A DNA stretch of 64,000 bases, taken from contig JAWMQL010000006.1 in the NCBI GenBank assembly GCA_033283165.1, positions 290,505-354,504 on the forward strand. Direction: 5' to 3'. Shown here piece after piece: positions 33,155 to 42,946 of the stretch. This stretch comes from JAWMQL01 sp033283165 (lineage in GTDB: Bacteria > Pseudomonadota > Gammaproteobacteria > Pseudomonadales > Halieaceae). The first letter of the stretch is position 1. Each line of letters starts with the position of its first letter. The notes below the pieces were generated by a model, which was given only the letters and a program-made list of their open reading frames with translations, did not search any database and was not told the DNA's origin. Both the position numbers and the translations under genes were made by a program.

Positions 33155-34612
33155 TCACACTGGCTCCCCTTTTTTCCTATCCTCATCGGGATCGTCTCCG
33201 GTACTCCGGCGGTCGTCACCCAGCCGCAGGTCGGCCTGGCTGGCATACACCAATTGCCCACCCTCCTCCCTGGGATACAGGTGCACACCCGACAGCGTGA
33301 CATAGGAGGGCTGTGGGGCCCGGGCGCTCAAAAAGCCCGTCAGCCAGACGCTGAAGACCCCGAGCCCCAGGGCCGCTAGTAGCGTACCCCCGACCAGCAG
33401 CAGGTAATCCGGGCCGACGCGGACCGCCTCCCGGGCTTGTTCAATAACTGCTACCTGCGGGTATTTCTCCACCGAACTGACCTGCATCTGCACCAGTCTG
33501 GCCTGGGCCTCCCGGTGGAGTTCCTCCAGCCGGGCCAGGTCGTTCGCCAGGGCCTGGTGGGTGGCGTAAATCCGGTTGAATTCGGCGACGCTGGACTTAT
33601 GCTCGTCCAGCTTTCGCTGCAGTTCTGCCACCGTTTGCTGGGCCGCCGCGTAGGTCTGTTCAGCACTGGCCAGTTCCGCCTGCTCGCCCTGCCGATAGAT
33701 GTCCGCCAGTTCAAGCTCCAGCTCCGCGATTCGCTCCCGAACCATGCGGAACTGCGGCTGCCGGTCGATATAGTCCATGGTATAGCGCTTCTTCATTTCT
33801 ACATGCTGCGCCCGCAGGGATTGCAGTTCGTTTTCCAGGGCTGTTACGTCGCGACGCTGGTCCCGGGGAACCAGGTGCTCTCCGCGTTGGCTTGCGGCGC
33901 GCATGGTATCGAGGTTCGCCCTCGCCTTGACCTCCTCTTCGATCGCATCGTTGAGCGACGTGTTGAGACCGTTCAGCCTGGCCATCACCACGTTTTCCGG
34001 ACGTTCGACAGAGAGAATGTCGTGTTCCTGGCGATACTGCTCCAGCGCATCCCGCGCCTGCTCGAGCTTCTCCGCCAGGGCATCGATTTCTCCCCGCACG
34101 GCATTCGACGTGCGGTCTTTGTTTAGTGCGATATCCTCGGCCCGTAATTCCATGTATACGGAGATCCAGTCGTTCACGAGGATAGGCAAGCGCTCTTCCT
34201 CCTCACCTCGAGCGGATAGCTCGACCAGATTGGTTTCCGGTACGGGCTGCACAGACAGCATGTTGCGCAGGTCTACAGCCGACACGTTAGTGCCCTGTTG
34301 GTCGCTGGTCTCCACCAGTCGCGCAATGATTTCATTGCCGAGCAGGATGGTGCGCTGGATCGCCACATTCTGTATATCGGCGTCGCTGATTTCGGCATCG
34401 ATGGCGCGGGGTGCGGTCATCAGTACTGTGGCGCCGCTGCTATAGACCACAGGTTGCAGCCCGGTCCATGCGAGCCCCACAATGAGCGTCAATCCGAACA
34501 CCCACGCAAACAAACGGGCCCGCCCGGAACGATGCCAGGGCTCACCTGGATCGACTCCACCGAAGTTCTCCCGACGCGGCATTGTCTCCAGCCGGCCCCT
34601 CACCTCATGCAT
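33155..34612 (-). CDS. Wzz/GumC-type polysaccharide chain-length protein
   Basis: 485 residues. Two membrane helices (about 34-53 and 402-425) flank a long periplasmic coiled-coil region with the usual second half RYTMDYIDRQPQFRMVRERIAELE and the Pro-containing SSVEKYPQVAVIEQA just before helix 2. There is no C-terminal BY-kinase domain; the tail is charged and short. It controls polymer length and links to export. A start at 34582 (MPRREN, GGAG just ahead) is an alternative. It is convergent with the acyltransferase gene and divergent from the epimerase gene. Confidence 0.88.
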   Translation of the reverse strand: MHEVRGRLETMPRRENFGGVDPGEPWHRSGRARLFAWVFGLTLIVGLAWTGLQPVVYSSGATVLMTAPRAIDAEISDADIQNVAIQRTILLGNEIIARLVETSDQQGTNVSAVDLRNMLSVQPVPETNLVELSARGEEEERLPILVNDWISVYMELRAEDIALNKDRTSNAVRGEIDALAEKLEQARDALEQYRQEHDILSVERPENVVMARLNGLNTSLNDAIEEEVKARANLDTMRAASQRGEHLVPRDQRRDVTALENELQSLRAQHVEMKKRYTMDYIDRQPQFRMVRERIAELELELADIYRQGEQAELASAEQTYAAAQQTVAELQRKLDEHKSSVAEFNRIYATHQALANDLARLEELHREAQARLVQMQVSSVEKYPQVAVIEQAREAVRVGPDYLLLVGGTLLAALGLGVFSVWLTGFLSARAPQPSYVTLSGVHLYPREEGGQLVYASQADLRLGDDRRSTGDDPDEDRKKGEPV

Positions 34613-34817
34613 CAGGCGATCATCCTGTAGCTACTGCAGACGGAACCAGCCTGCCTGCCTTTAATATCTGCGCAATCTCGATACCCGTAGCATAGCAGGT
34701 GAAAGGCAGCCCGCCCCCGGAACCCGGTCACAATTCACGAATTTTCGTTTGCAGCGTAATTCGGCCCAAGTATGATGATTACCAACCCGTCATCCGGCGA
34801 GAAGGAACACCGTCCCG

Positions 34818-35822
34818 ATGAAAGTACTGGTAACCGGCGCTGCCGGCTTTATCGGCATGCATACCAGCCAGAAACTGCTGGACCGCGGCGACGAGGTTGT
34901 CGGACTGGACAACCTCAACGACTACTATTCCGTTGAACTTAAAAGGGCCCGCCTGTCCCGGCTCGAAGGTCACCCGAAGTTCACCTTCGCCAAACAGGAC
35001 CTGGTGGAGCGCGGTGAACTGGAGACCCTGTTTCAACGACATCATTTCGACGCTGTGATCAACCTGGCAGCCCAGGCCGGGGTACGCTACTCGCTGGAGA
35101 ACCCCCGGGCGTACGTCGACAGCAATATTGTGGGCTTTACCAACATCCTGGAGTGCTGCCGCCATCACGCTATCGGTCACCTGGTGTATGCCTCCAGCAG
35201 TTCCGTCTACGGCCTCAACACCAACATGCCTTTTTCCATCCATGACAACGTGGACCACCCCATCTCGCTCTATGCAGCGAGTAAAAAAGCCAATGAACTG
35301 ATGGCCCACACCTACTCCCACCTGTACGGTATCCCGACCACCGGCCTGCGCTTTTTCACGGTATACGGCCCCTGGGGTAGGCCCGATATGGCGTTGTTCC
35401 TGTTTACGGAGGCGATCCTGAAAGATGAGCCCATCCAGGTCTACAACAACGGCGAGATGTTGCGGGATTTCACCTTTATCGATGACATTGTCGAGGGGGT
35501 TGTCCGGGTAACCGATAAACCGGCAATGGCCAATCCTCACTGGAACGGCGACGCACCCGACCCGGGCACCAGCCCGGCACCTTACCGCCTGTTCAACATC
35601 GGCAACAACAACCCCGTGATGCTGTTGGACTTCATTGAAGCCATAGAGACAGCCCTCGGTAAGACGGCAGCCAAAGACATGCTACCGATACAGCCCGGGG
35701 ATGTGGCAGCTACCTATGCCGACATCGAGGACCTGGCAGACTACGTGGGGTATCGCCCGGCGACACCGGTAAAGACCGGAATCGCTGAATTCATCGCCTG
35801 GTACCGCGAGTACCACGGGTAA
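34818..35822 (+). CDS. UDP-glucuronate 4-epimerase-like SDR
   Basis: 334 residues. NAD-binding VTGAAGFIGMHTSQKLL at 5-21, DNLNDYYSVELKRARL (the signature of uronate epimerases rather than GalE), YASSSSVYG and catalytic Y152/K156 in SLYAASKKANE, then RFFTVYGPWGRPDMALF. It should interconvert UDP-GlcA and UDP-GalA. The dehydrogenase that makes UDP-GlcA is the next gene, 23 bases on. The upstream 205 bases are shared with the divergent wzz-type gene; no sigma-54 site was seen there. Confidence 0.93.
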   Translation: MKVLVTGAAGFIGMHTSQKLLDRGDEVVGLDNLNDYYSVELKRARLSRLEGHPKFTFAKQDLVERGELETLFQRHHFDAVINLAAQAGVRYSLENPRAYVDSNIVGFTNILECCRHHAIGHLVYASSSSVYGLNTNMPFSIHDNVDHPISLYAASKKANELMAHTYSHLYGIPTTGLRFFTVYGPWGRPDMALFLFTEAILKDEPIQVYNNGEMLRDFTFIDDIVEGVVRVTDKPAMANPHWNGDAPDPGTSPAPYRLFNIGNNNPVMLLDFIEAIETALGKTAAKDMLPIQPGDVAATYADIEDLADYVGYRPATPVKTGIAEFIAWYREYHG

Positions 35823-35845
35823 AAGCGCAGGGGGAGTCAGCAGAA

Positions 35846-37150
35846 ATGAACGTGGTTATGGTCGGCGCGGGATACGTAGGACTGGTATCAGGCGCCTGCT
35901 TTGCCGAATTCGGGGCCAGGGTTACCTGCGTCGACAAGGATCCCGGAAGGATCGCCTCGCTTCTCGACGGCCACATCCCGATTTACGAGCCGGGTCTTGA
36001 GGACCTGGTAAGGCGCAATGTTGAGACGGGGCGACTCGATTTTTCCACCGAGCTGGCCAGGGCGGTCGCCGGTGCGGACCTGGTGTTCATCGCGGTGGGA
36101 ACACCCACCCGGCGCGGCGACGGCCACGCGGATCTACAGTACGTCTATGCTGCGGCGGAGGAAATCGCCGGGCACCTGCGCGACTATACCGTCGTGGTCG
36201 ACAAATCGACCGTGCCTGTTGGCACGGCGCGGGAAGTGAAGCGGATCATATGTAAAAGCAATCCCGACGCGGATTTCGACGTGGCATCCAACCCCGAGTT
36301 CCTGCGAGAAGGCTCGGCAATCGGGGACTTCATGCGCCCCGACCGGGTAGTGATCGGCGTGGAGTCCGAGCGGGCAGAGAAGCTGCTACGGGAACTCTAC
36401 CGGCCGCTGAACCTGATCGAAGCGCCGATCCAGATCACCAACCTCGAGAGCGCGGAACTGATCAAGTACGCTTCAAACGCATTTCTCGCTACCAAAATCA
36501 GTTTTATCAACGAGATTTCGCAGCTTTGCGAACAGGTAGGCGCCGACGTGCATTCCGTCGCCAAGGGCATGGGACTCGACGGGCGCATCGGGCGGAAATT
36601 CCTCCATGCCGGCCCTGGGTACGGCGGCTCCTGTTTCCCAAAGGACACGGTAGCCTTGATCCGGATGGCCCAGGAGCACGGTGTTTCCAGTCGCATCGTG
36701 GAAGCGGTGGCGGAAGTCAACGCCTCCCAGAAGGCCAGGATGGTTTCCAAGATTCGCAAGGCTCTGGGCGGCTCAGAGGCCGATAAGACCATCGCTGTAC
36801 TGGGGCTCACATTCAAGCCGGAAACCGACGACATGCGTGATGCACCGTCACTGGCGATCTTGCCCGCACTCGCCGACCATGGGGCGATCATACGTGCCCA
36901 CGACCCGGAGGGCATGGAGGAGGCCCGCAAAGTCCTGCCAGATACGATTCAGTATGCTCTTAGTATCGAAGAGGCTGTGGAAGGCGCCGATGCCGTCGTG
37001 CTGATGACCGAGTGGAATCAGTATCGTGGGCTGGACATGTCTCGTTTGCGTTCTGCGATGCGAGGCTCGGTGTTCGTTGATTTGCGAAACGTTTATGAGC
37101 GGGGCATGATGCTGGAGCACGGTTTCGATTACACCTGCGTAGGGCGTTGA
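35846..37150 (+). CDS. ugd: UDP-glucose 6-dehydrogenase
   Basis: 434 residues. GAGYVGLVSGACFAEFG at 7-23 binds NAD; VDKSTVPVGTA and SNPEFLREGSAI are typical; the catalytic Cys is C263 in GPGYGGSCFPKD; the C-terminal domain has LGLTFKPETDDMRDAPS. Two-step oxidation of UDP-glucose to UDP-glucuronate. Together with the epimerase it provides uronic acids for the polymer. GDP-mannose dehydrogenase is a relative, but the GGSCFPKD form and the neighbouring uronate epimerase favour UDP-glucose. Confidence 0.93.
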   Translation: MNVVMVGAGYVGLVSGACFAEFGARVTCVDKDPGRIASLLDGHIPIYEPGLEDLVRRNVETGRLDFSTELARAVAGADLVFIAVGTPTRRGDGHADLQYVYAAAEEIAGHLRDYTVVVDKSTVPVGTAREVKRIICKSNPDADFDVASNPEFLREGSAIGDFMRPDRVVIGVESERAEKLLRELYRPLNLIEAPIQITNLESAELIKYASNAFLATKISFINEISQLCEQVGADVHSVAKGMGLDGRIGRKFLHAGPGYGGSCFPKDTVALIRMAQEHGVSSRIVEAVAEVNASQKARMVSKIRKALGGSEADKTIAVLGLTFKPETDDMRDAPSLAILPALADHGAIIRAHDPEGMEEARKVLPDTIQYALSIEEAVEGADAVVLMTEWNQYRGLDMSRLRSAMRGSVFVDLRNVYERGMMLEHGFDYTCVGR

Positions 37151-37277
37151 CCATAAACATTCTGCCAGAGAATTCCGGAGGTCAAGACAACACTAACCAG
37201 AGCAGCCCGTGGCTGGCTGCCCCTACCGCTCGCAAAATTGTTGGGGCCGTCGTTGGCCCACAGCCTCGGCTAGTGTT

Positions 37278-38603
37278 ATGACTGAAGTAGTGGCAGCGCC
37301 CGACCAGGCGGTCGGCCTCACGCAGGCATCGCCCAGTGCTAAACCACCGCTGCTGTTTCTGTGTCACCGCATCCCCTATCCACCGAACAAGGGCGACAAG
37401 ATACGCTCTTTTCATCTGTTGCATCACCTGAGTCAGCATTTTGACATCTTCCTGGGCAGTTTCGTCGATGATAAGGACGACTGGCCCTGGGCGCCCGAGG
37501 TGGAAAAATTTTGTCAGGCTGTCTGCCTGCGTCCGCTCCACACCCGCCTGGCCACGCTGCGCAGCCTGCGTGGCCTGCTGTCCGGTCAGGCCCTGTCGAT
37601 TCCCTATTATGCCGACGCCGGGCTGCGGGAATGGGTAGCACAGGTGGTGGCGGCTCACGATATTCGGCATGCAATGGTCTACTCCTCGGCGATGGCCCAG
37701 TTCCTCCCTGTCGGCGAACGGGACTTTCGACGCAAGGTGATCGATTTCGTGGACGTGGACTCGGACAAATGGCAGCAGTATGCGCGGCAGAAACCCTGGC
37801 CCCTGAGTTGGGTCTACCAACGTGAGGCCCGCTGCCTGCTGGCGCTGGAACAGGCGCTGGCTGCACAGTTTGACGCCGGCCTGTTCGTATCGTTCGCTGA
37901 GGCCGACCTGTTCCGTCGGCTGGCGCCTGCCACCGCGCATAAAATCGGCTTCTACAACAACGGCGTCAATTGCGCCTACTTTGATCCGGAATTCGACCGT
38001 GAGACCCCGCAGCCCTGCCCCTTCCCGGCGCAGAGTCTACCGCTGGTGTTTACCGGTGCGATGGACTACTGGCCCAACGTGGATGCAGTGGTCTGGTTCG
38101 CCCGGGAGGTTTTCCCCGCGCTGCGGCGAGCGCACCCGGCCCTGACCTTTACCATTGTCGGCGGCAATCCCGCCCGGGCCGTATGGCGGCTGGCAGCAGT
38201 GGAGGGCGTTACCGTCACCGGCCGGGTGGCGGATGTGCGCCCCTACCTGAAACATGCGCTGGCGGCGGTAGCCCCCATGCGGGTCGCCCGCGGGGTACAG
38301 AACAAGGTTCTGGAGGCCATGGCCATGGCGCGGCCTGTCCTCGTCAGTCACAAGGGCCTGGAGGGCATCGCCGCCGCCGACGGCGAGGAGGTATTGCTGG
38401 CGGATACCCCGGCCGATTACCAGCGCCTGCTGGCCGAGGTACTCACCGGTGTCCACAATTCAATGGGCGAGCGGGCACGTACTCGCGTGCTGCGCGGCTT
38501 CAGTTGGGAGGACAACCTGCCGGAAGTGGTATCCTTGCTGGGGGATGAGGACGCGGTGCCCCGATACGCGCGGGAGTATCAGAAGTGTGACAGATGCACC
38601 TAG
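37278..38603 (+). CDS. Exosortase-A-associated glycosyltransferase (TIGR03087/stp1 type)
   Basis: 441 residues from the ATG at 37278. FLCHRIPYPPNKGDKIRSF near 27-45 is the signature of the sugar transferase family found with the EpsH1/XrtA system. The C-terminal GT4 half has GAMDYWPNVDAVVWFAREVFP, GGNPARAVWRLA and VQNKVLEAMAMARPV. The preceding 127 bases contain no gene. It overlaps the next transferase gene by 10 bases, the first link of the long overlapping operon. Confidence 0.88.
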   Translation: MTEVVAAPDQAVGLTQASPSAKPPLLFLCHRIPYPPNKGDKIRSFHLLHHLSQHFDIFLGSFVDDKDDWPWAPEVEKFCQAVCLRPLHTRLATLRSLRGLLSGQALSIPYYADAGLREWVAQVVAAHDIRHAMVYSSAMAQFLPVGERDFRRKVIDFVDVDSDKWQQYARQKPWPLSWVYQREARCLLALEQALAAQFDAGLFVSFAEADLFRRLAPATAHKIGFYNNGVNCAYFDPEFDRETPQPCPFPAQSLPLVFTGAMDYWPNVDAVVWFAREVFPALRRAHPALTFTIVGGNPARAVWRLAAVEGVTVTGRVADVRPYLKHALAAVAPMRVARGVQNKVLEAMAMARPVLVSHKGLEGIAAADGEEVLLADTPADYQRLLAEVLTGVHNSMGERARTRVLRGFSWEDNLPEVVSLLGDEDAVPRYAREYQKCDRCT

Positions 38604-39817
38604 ACAACGACAGGCCCGGACCGCCCCTGGTAGCCCATATCATCTACGCACTGGGCACTGGCGGCCTGGAAAACGGCCTGGTCAACATCATCAACCGCAC
38701 CCCCCCCGGGCGCTATCGCCACGCAATCATCTGCCTGACCGCCGCCGAGGCCTTTGCCGGGCGCCTATCTCCGCCGGACGTGGAGGTGATCGAGCTGCAT
38801 AAACGCCCGGGACACGACCCCGGTATGTATCTCCGCCTCTGGCGCACCCTGCGTCACCTGCGTCCGGCGATCGTCCATACCCGCAACCTTGCGGCACTGG
38901 AAACCCAGGTGCTTGGCCTGTTTATGCCCGGGTGCAAACGGGTGCACGGCGAGCACGGGCGCGATGTGAACGACCTCGATGGCAGCAACCGCAAGTATCA
39001 GTGGCTGCGACGGCTGCTGAGCCCGCTGATTCATCGCTATATTGCTGTCAGCCAGGACCTCGCTGGCTGGCTGGTGGACGACGTGGGCATAGCACCTGGC
39101 AAGGTTACGCGCATCTACAACGGGGTGGATCACGGCCGTTTTCAGCCCCGCTTCGACGCCGGCGACGACCTTGGGAGACCGCGTGTGCGGACATCGCCGG
39201 CCGGCATGCCGGCCGGCTTCCTGCCGGATGCCAACTGCCGGGTGGTCGGTACCGTGGGCCGTTTGGCGGCGGTAAAGGATCAGCAGAGCCTTATTCGCGC
39301 ACTGGGTCACATTTTTCGGGAGAGTCCGGGGCGGCGGCAGACCCTGCGCTGTATAATCGTTGGCGACGGACCAGAGCGGGCGGCGCTTGAAGCCATCATC
39401 GCACGGCAGTGCCTGGAAGACAGCGTTTGGCTGGCGGGCGACCGTGACGATATTCCCGACTTGCTGGCCTGCATGAACGTGTTTGTGCTGCCCTCTCTCG
39501 GGGAGGGTATCTCCAACACCGTGCTTGAGGCCATGGCCACGGGCCTGCCGGTGATAGCCACCCGGGTGGGAGGCAACCCGGAGCTGGTCCGGGACGGGGT
39601 GACCGGGCTGCTGGTACCGGTGGGGGACGTGCCGGCGCTGCAAGCGGCAATCACTGAACTGGTGGATGACCCGGCCCGCTGCGAACAGATGGGACGCGCG
39701 GCGGTGCTCAGGGTGACAACAGATTTCGAATGGGAGCGTACCGTGTCCGCCTACCTTCAGGTATACGACGAACTGCTGGGGTCCGCCCCGGCCTCAGGGC
39801 AAAAGGACAGGGTCTGA
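38594..39817 (+). CDS. Exosortase-A-associated glycosyltransferase (TIGR03088/stp2 type)
   Basis: 407 residues. GT4 fold with HIIYALGTGGLENGLVNII at 14-32, NGVDHGRF, GTVGRLAAVKDQ, and the EX7E-like region LPSLGEGISNTVLEAMATGLPV. It has the features of the second sugar transferase of PEP-CTERM/EpsH1 loci. The linker between the two Rossmann halves (near residues 200-210, SPAGMPAGFLP) is encoded by a perfect 22-base palindrome, which is unusual. Confidence 0.88.
   Translation: MHLDNDRPGPPLVAHIIYALGTGGLENGLVNIINRTPPGRYRHAIICLTAAEAFAGRLSPPDVEVIELHKRPGHDPGMYLRLWRTLRHLRPAIVHTRNLAALETQVLGLFMPGCKRVHGEHGRDVNDLDGSNRKYQWLRRLLSPLIHRYIAVSQDLAGWLVDDVGIAPGKVTRIYNGVDHGRFQPRFDAGDDLGRPRVRTSPAGMPAGFLPDANCRVVGTVGRLAAVKDQQSLIRALGHIFRESPGRRQTLRCIIVGDGPERAALEAIIARQCLEDSVWLAGDRDDIPDLLACMNVFVLPSLGEGISNTVLEAMATGLPVIATRVGGNPELVRDGVTGLLVPVGDVPALQAAITELVDDPARCEQMGRAAVLRVTTDFEWERTVSAYLQVYDELLGSAPASGQKDRV
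39196..39217. repeat. Perfect 22-base GC palindrome inside a glycosyltransferase gene
   Basis: Positions 39196-39217 read the same on both strands, built of GCCGGC units around a central CATG. It codes for a Pro/Ala/Gly/Met linker between the two domains of the glycosyltransferase. It may be chance at this GC content, an inserted small palindrome, or a protein-binding or methylation site. Confidence 0.85.
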
Positions 39818-39819
39818 CC

Positions 39820-41727
39820 ATGTGTGGCATCGCCGGCATTTTTGACCTGCGGCAACAGCGCGAACCCGATCGCGAACTGCTTGCCGCCATGAACCAGACC
39901 CAGTTCCACCGCGGCCCGGACGAGGGCGGCCTGCACACGGAACCGGGGGTGGGCCTGGCTCACCGGCGCCTCTCCATTATCGATCTGGCTAGTGGCCAGC
40001 AGCCAATGTTCAGTGCCGACGGCAATCTCTGCGTCAGTTACAACGGCGAGATCTACAATTTTCAGGAACTGATGCAGGAGCTGCGGGCTCTGGGCTACCA
40101 GTTTCGTACCCATTGCGACACGGAGGTGATCCTCTACGCCTGGCAGGCCTGGGGCCCGGCCTGCGTAGAACGCTTCCGAGGCATGTTCGCCTTTGGCCTG
40201 TACGACCGGGCCGCCCGCAGCCTGTTCCTGGCCAGGGACCGTTTCGGCATCAAACCTCTTTTTTACAGCGTGCTGCCGGATGGACAGCTTGTCTTCGGCT
40301 CGGAGCTGAAGGTGCTCAAGGTTCACCCGCAACTGCCGCGGCAACTGGAACCCCGGGCCGTGGAGGACTATTTCGCCCTGGGCTATGTGCCGGAACCGAA
40401 GACCATCTACCGCGATGTGTACAAGCTGCGCCCCGGGCATACCCTGTTGTTCCAACGCGGCGAGCCGGTACCGTCACAGCAGCAGTACTGGGACATTCCC
40501 TTCGCCCCAGTAGCCACTGCCAGCGAAACGGACCTGCAGGCGGAGATGCTGGCGCGCCTGCGCGAGGCGGTGCAGGTGCGACTGGTCGCGGAGGTGCCCC
40601 TGGGTGCCTTCCTCTCCGGGGGGGTCGATTCCAGCGCTGTAGTGGCGACCATGGCCCAGCTGCAAAACGATCCGGTGAACACCTGCGCCATCGGCTTTGA
40701 CGTACCGCAGTTCAACGAGACCGAATACGCCGCCATGGTGGCGGAGCGCTACCGCACCAACCACTTTCAGGAGACCGTGAACAGCGAGGATTTCGGCCTG
40801 CTGGACGAACTGGCGGCGCTCTACGACGAACCCTATGCTGACAGCTCCGCCATTCCCACCTACCGGGTGTGCCAGCTGGCCCGGCAGAGGGTGACGGTTG
40901 CCCTGTCTGGCGACGGTGGCGACGAGCACTTTGCCGGCTATCGCCGCTACCGCTTACACATGCATGAGGAAAGACTGCGCCGGGCGATGCCCCTGGGCCT
41001 GCGCCGACCGTTGTTTGGCGCTCTCGGCCGGCTCTACCCCAAGGCGGACTGGGCGCCGCGGGTGTTCCGGGCCAAGACCACGTTCCAGGCCCTGGCCCGC
41101 AACTCCGTCCAGGCCTATCTGCACTCGGTTTCCATCTGCAGCGACGAGCAGCGCGCGGCGCTGTTCAGTGATGGCTTCAAGCGCGAGTTGCAGGGCTACT
41201 CCGTGCACAGCGTGTTCGATGAGCACGCTGCCAACAGTCCCACGGACCACCCCCTGTCCCTGATCCAGTACCTGGATATGAAGACCTACCTGGTGGGCGA
41301 CATCCTCACCAAGGTAGATCGCGCCAGCATGGCCCATGCGCTGGAAGTACGCGTGCCCTTCCTGGACCATCCGTTCACCGAGTGGGTGTCCGGCCTGCCT
41401 CCCGCCTTGAAGCTGCGTGGCAGGGAGGGCAAATACCTGTTGAAGAAGTCCCTGGAATCCCACCTGCCGCACGACGTGTTGTATCGCGACAAGATGGGCT
41501 TCGGCGTGCCGTTGGCGAAGTGGTTCCGCGGTCCCCTGCGCGAACGCCTGCGCCGTGACCTGCTGGAAAGCGGGGGGCTGGCGGCTACCGGCCTGTTCAA
41601 TCAGACCTACCTGGCGCGGCTGGTCGATGAGCACCAGTCGGGTGTTCGCGACCACAGTGCACCGCTGTGGACCCTGCTGATGTTCCAGGCCACGGTGCGC
41701 GACGACCAGTTTGTCGTGAATGCCTGA
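39820..41727 (+). CDS. Exosortase-A-system amidotransferase, asparagine-synthetase type
   Basis: 635 residues. Starts MCGIAGIFDLRQQ with nucleophile C2 of the glutaminase domain, then RGPDEGG, SYNGEIYNFQEL and RDRFGIKPLFY. The synthetase half has PP-loop LSGGVDSSAVVA near 265 and SGDGGDEHFAGYRRY. The open frame runs further upstream, but the Cys must be residue 2. Members at exosortase loci are named amidotransferases; the likely chemistry is ATP-dependent amide formation on a carboxyl group, for which the uronic acids made by this locus are good candidates. Lies 2 bases after the previous gene. Confidence 0.9.
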   Translation: MCGIAGIFDLRQQREPDRELLAAMNQTQFHRGPDEGGLHTEPGVGLAHRRLSIIDLASGQQPMFSADGNLCVSYNGEIYNFQELMQELRALGYQFRTHCDTEVILYAWQAWGPACVERFRGMFAFGLYDRAARSLFLARDRFGIKPLFYSVLPDGQLVFGSELKVLKVHPQLPRQLEPRAVEDYFALGYVPEPKTIYRDVYKLRPGHTLLFQRGEPVPSQQQYWDIPFAPVATASETDLQAEMLARLREAVQVRLVAEVPLGAFLSGGVDSSAVVATMAQLQNDPVNTCAIGFDVPQFNETEYAAMVAERYRTNHFQETVNSEDFGLLDELAALYDEPYADSSAIPTYRVCQLARQRVTVALSGDGGDEHFAGYRRYRLHMHEERLRRAMPLGLRRPLFGALGRLYPKADWAPRVFRAKTTFQALARNSVQAYLHSVSICSDEQRAALFSDGFKRELQGYSVHSVFDEHAANSPTDHPLSLIQYLDMKTYLVGDILTKVDRASMAHALEVRVPFLDHPFTEWVSGLPPALKLRGREGKYLLKKSLESHLPHDVLYRDKMGFGVPLAKWFRGPLRERLRRDLLESGGLAATGLFNQTYLARLVDEHQSGVRDHSAPLWTLLMFQATVRDDQFVVNA

Positions 41728-41737
41728 GCGCGCGGCC

Positions 41738-42946
41738 ATGCGAATTCTGCACATCCTCGACCACTCCATCCCGCTGCACAGCGGCTACACGTTTCGCAGC
41801 CGCAATATCCTGTGCCAGCAGCGCGCGCTGGGCTGGCACACGGCCCAGGTCACGGGTTTGAAGCAGGGCGACTGCGAAAGCGCATCCGAAACAATCGATG
41901 GACTACACTTCTACCGCACCCGCCCTGGGGCCGATCCCTTGTTCCGCCTGCCCGTGCTCGATCAGTGGGAAGTGGTGCGCACACTGGCCCGGCGCATCGA
42001 GGAAGTGGCGGCAATTGAAACGCCCGATATCCTGCATGCCCATTCACCGGCCCTGAACGGCCTGGCCGCCCTGCGCGCGGGGCGCAAGTTGAAGTTGCCC
42101 GTGGTGTATGAGTGCCGCGCCTTTTGGGAAGATGCCGCCGTCGACCACGGCACCAGCCGCGAGTGGGGCCTGCGCTATCGACTGACCCGGGCGCTGGAAA
42201 CCCGCGTCTTTCGACAGGCGAGTGCCATCACCACCATCTGCGAGGGCCTGAGGGCGGAGATTGCCGGCCGGGGTATTCCCGCCGAGAAAATCACGGTCAT
42301 TCCCAACGCGGTGGACACGGACAGCTTTGGCTTTGGTGCCGCGGCCGATCCTCGGCTGCAGCAAAAACTCGGTCTTACGGGCAAGATTGTGCTCGGGTTT
42401 ATCGGCTCGTTTTATGCTTACGAGGGTATTCCCCTGCTTCTGCAGGCCCTGCCGGAACTGCTGCGCGCTCACCCGCACCTGCGTCTGCTGCTGGTGGGTG
42501 GGGGGCCACAGGAAGCGACAATCCGGGCCGGCATCGAGCAGCGGGGCCTGCAGGAGGCGGTAGTCCTCACCGGCCGGGTACCGCACGAGCAGGTGCAGGA
42601 TTATTACGATCTGGTGGACATCTTCGTCTACCCGCGCCTGCCCATGCGCCTGACAGATCTCGTTACGCCGCTCAAGCCGTTGGAGGCCATGGCCCAGGGC
42701 CGACTGGTTGTGGCTTCGGATGTTGGGGGACACAGGGAACTAATCGAGGACGGGGTTACCGGGCGCCTGTTCCGGGCGGGCGATGTTGAGGCACTGGTCA
42801 CTACAGTGTCCGAGTTGCTTGAGCGGGAGGAGCAGTGGCCGCAGTTGAAGGTAAACGGCCGCCGCTTCGTCGAAACCGAACGCAACTGGGCTATTAGTGT
42901 GGCGCGCTATGGGCCAGTATACGAGACCCTGGCTGGAGGTGGCTGA
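41738..42946 (+). CDS. Exosortase-A-associated glycosyltransferase (Daro_2409/TIGR04063 type)
   Basis: 402 residues. MRILHILDHSIPLHSGYTFR is the typical start of this family. GT4 features: CRAFWEDAAVDHGT, TTICEGLRAEI, IPNAVDTDSF, FIGSFYAYEGIP, and PRLPMRLTDLVTPLKPLEAMAQG near the acceptor/donor site. An ATG at 41720 would extend it by six residues and overlap the previous stop; I prefer 41738. The stop overlaps the next ATG. Confidence 0.9.
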   Translation: MRILHILDHSIPLHSGYTFRSRNILCQQRALGWHTAQVTGLKQGDCESASETIDGLHFYRTRPGADPLFRLPVLDQWEVVRTLARRIEEVAAIETPDILHAHSPALNGLAALRAGRKLKLPVVYECRAFWEDAAVDHGTSREWGLRYRLTRALETRVFRQASAITTICEGLRAEIAGRGIPAEKITVIPNAVDTDSFGFGAAADPRLQQKLGLTGKIVLGFIGSFYAYEGIPLLLQALPELLRAHPHLRLLLVGGGPQEATIRAGIEQRGLQEAVVLTGRVPHEQVQDYYDLVDIFVYPRLPMRLTDLVTPLKPLEAMAQGRLVVASDVGGHRELIEDGVTGRLFRAGDVEALVTTVSELLEREEQWPQLKVNGRRFVETERNWAISVARYGPVYETLAGGG

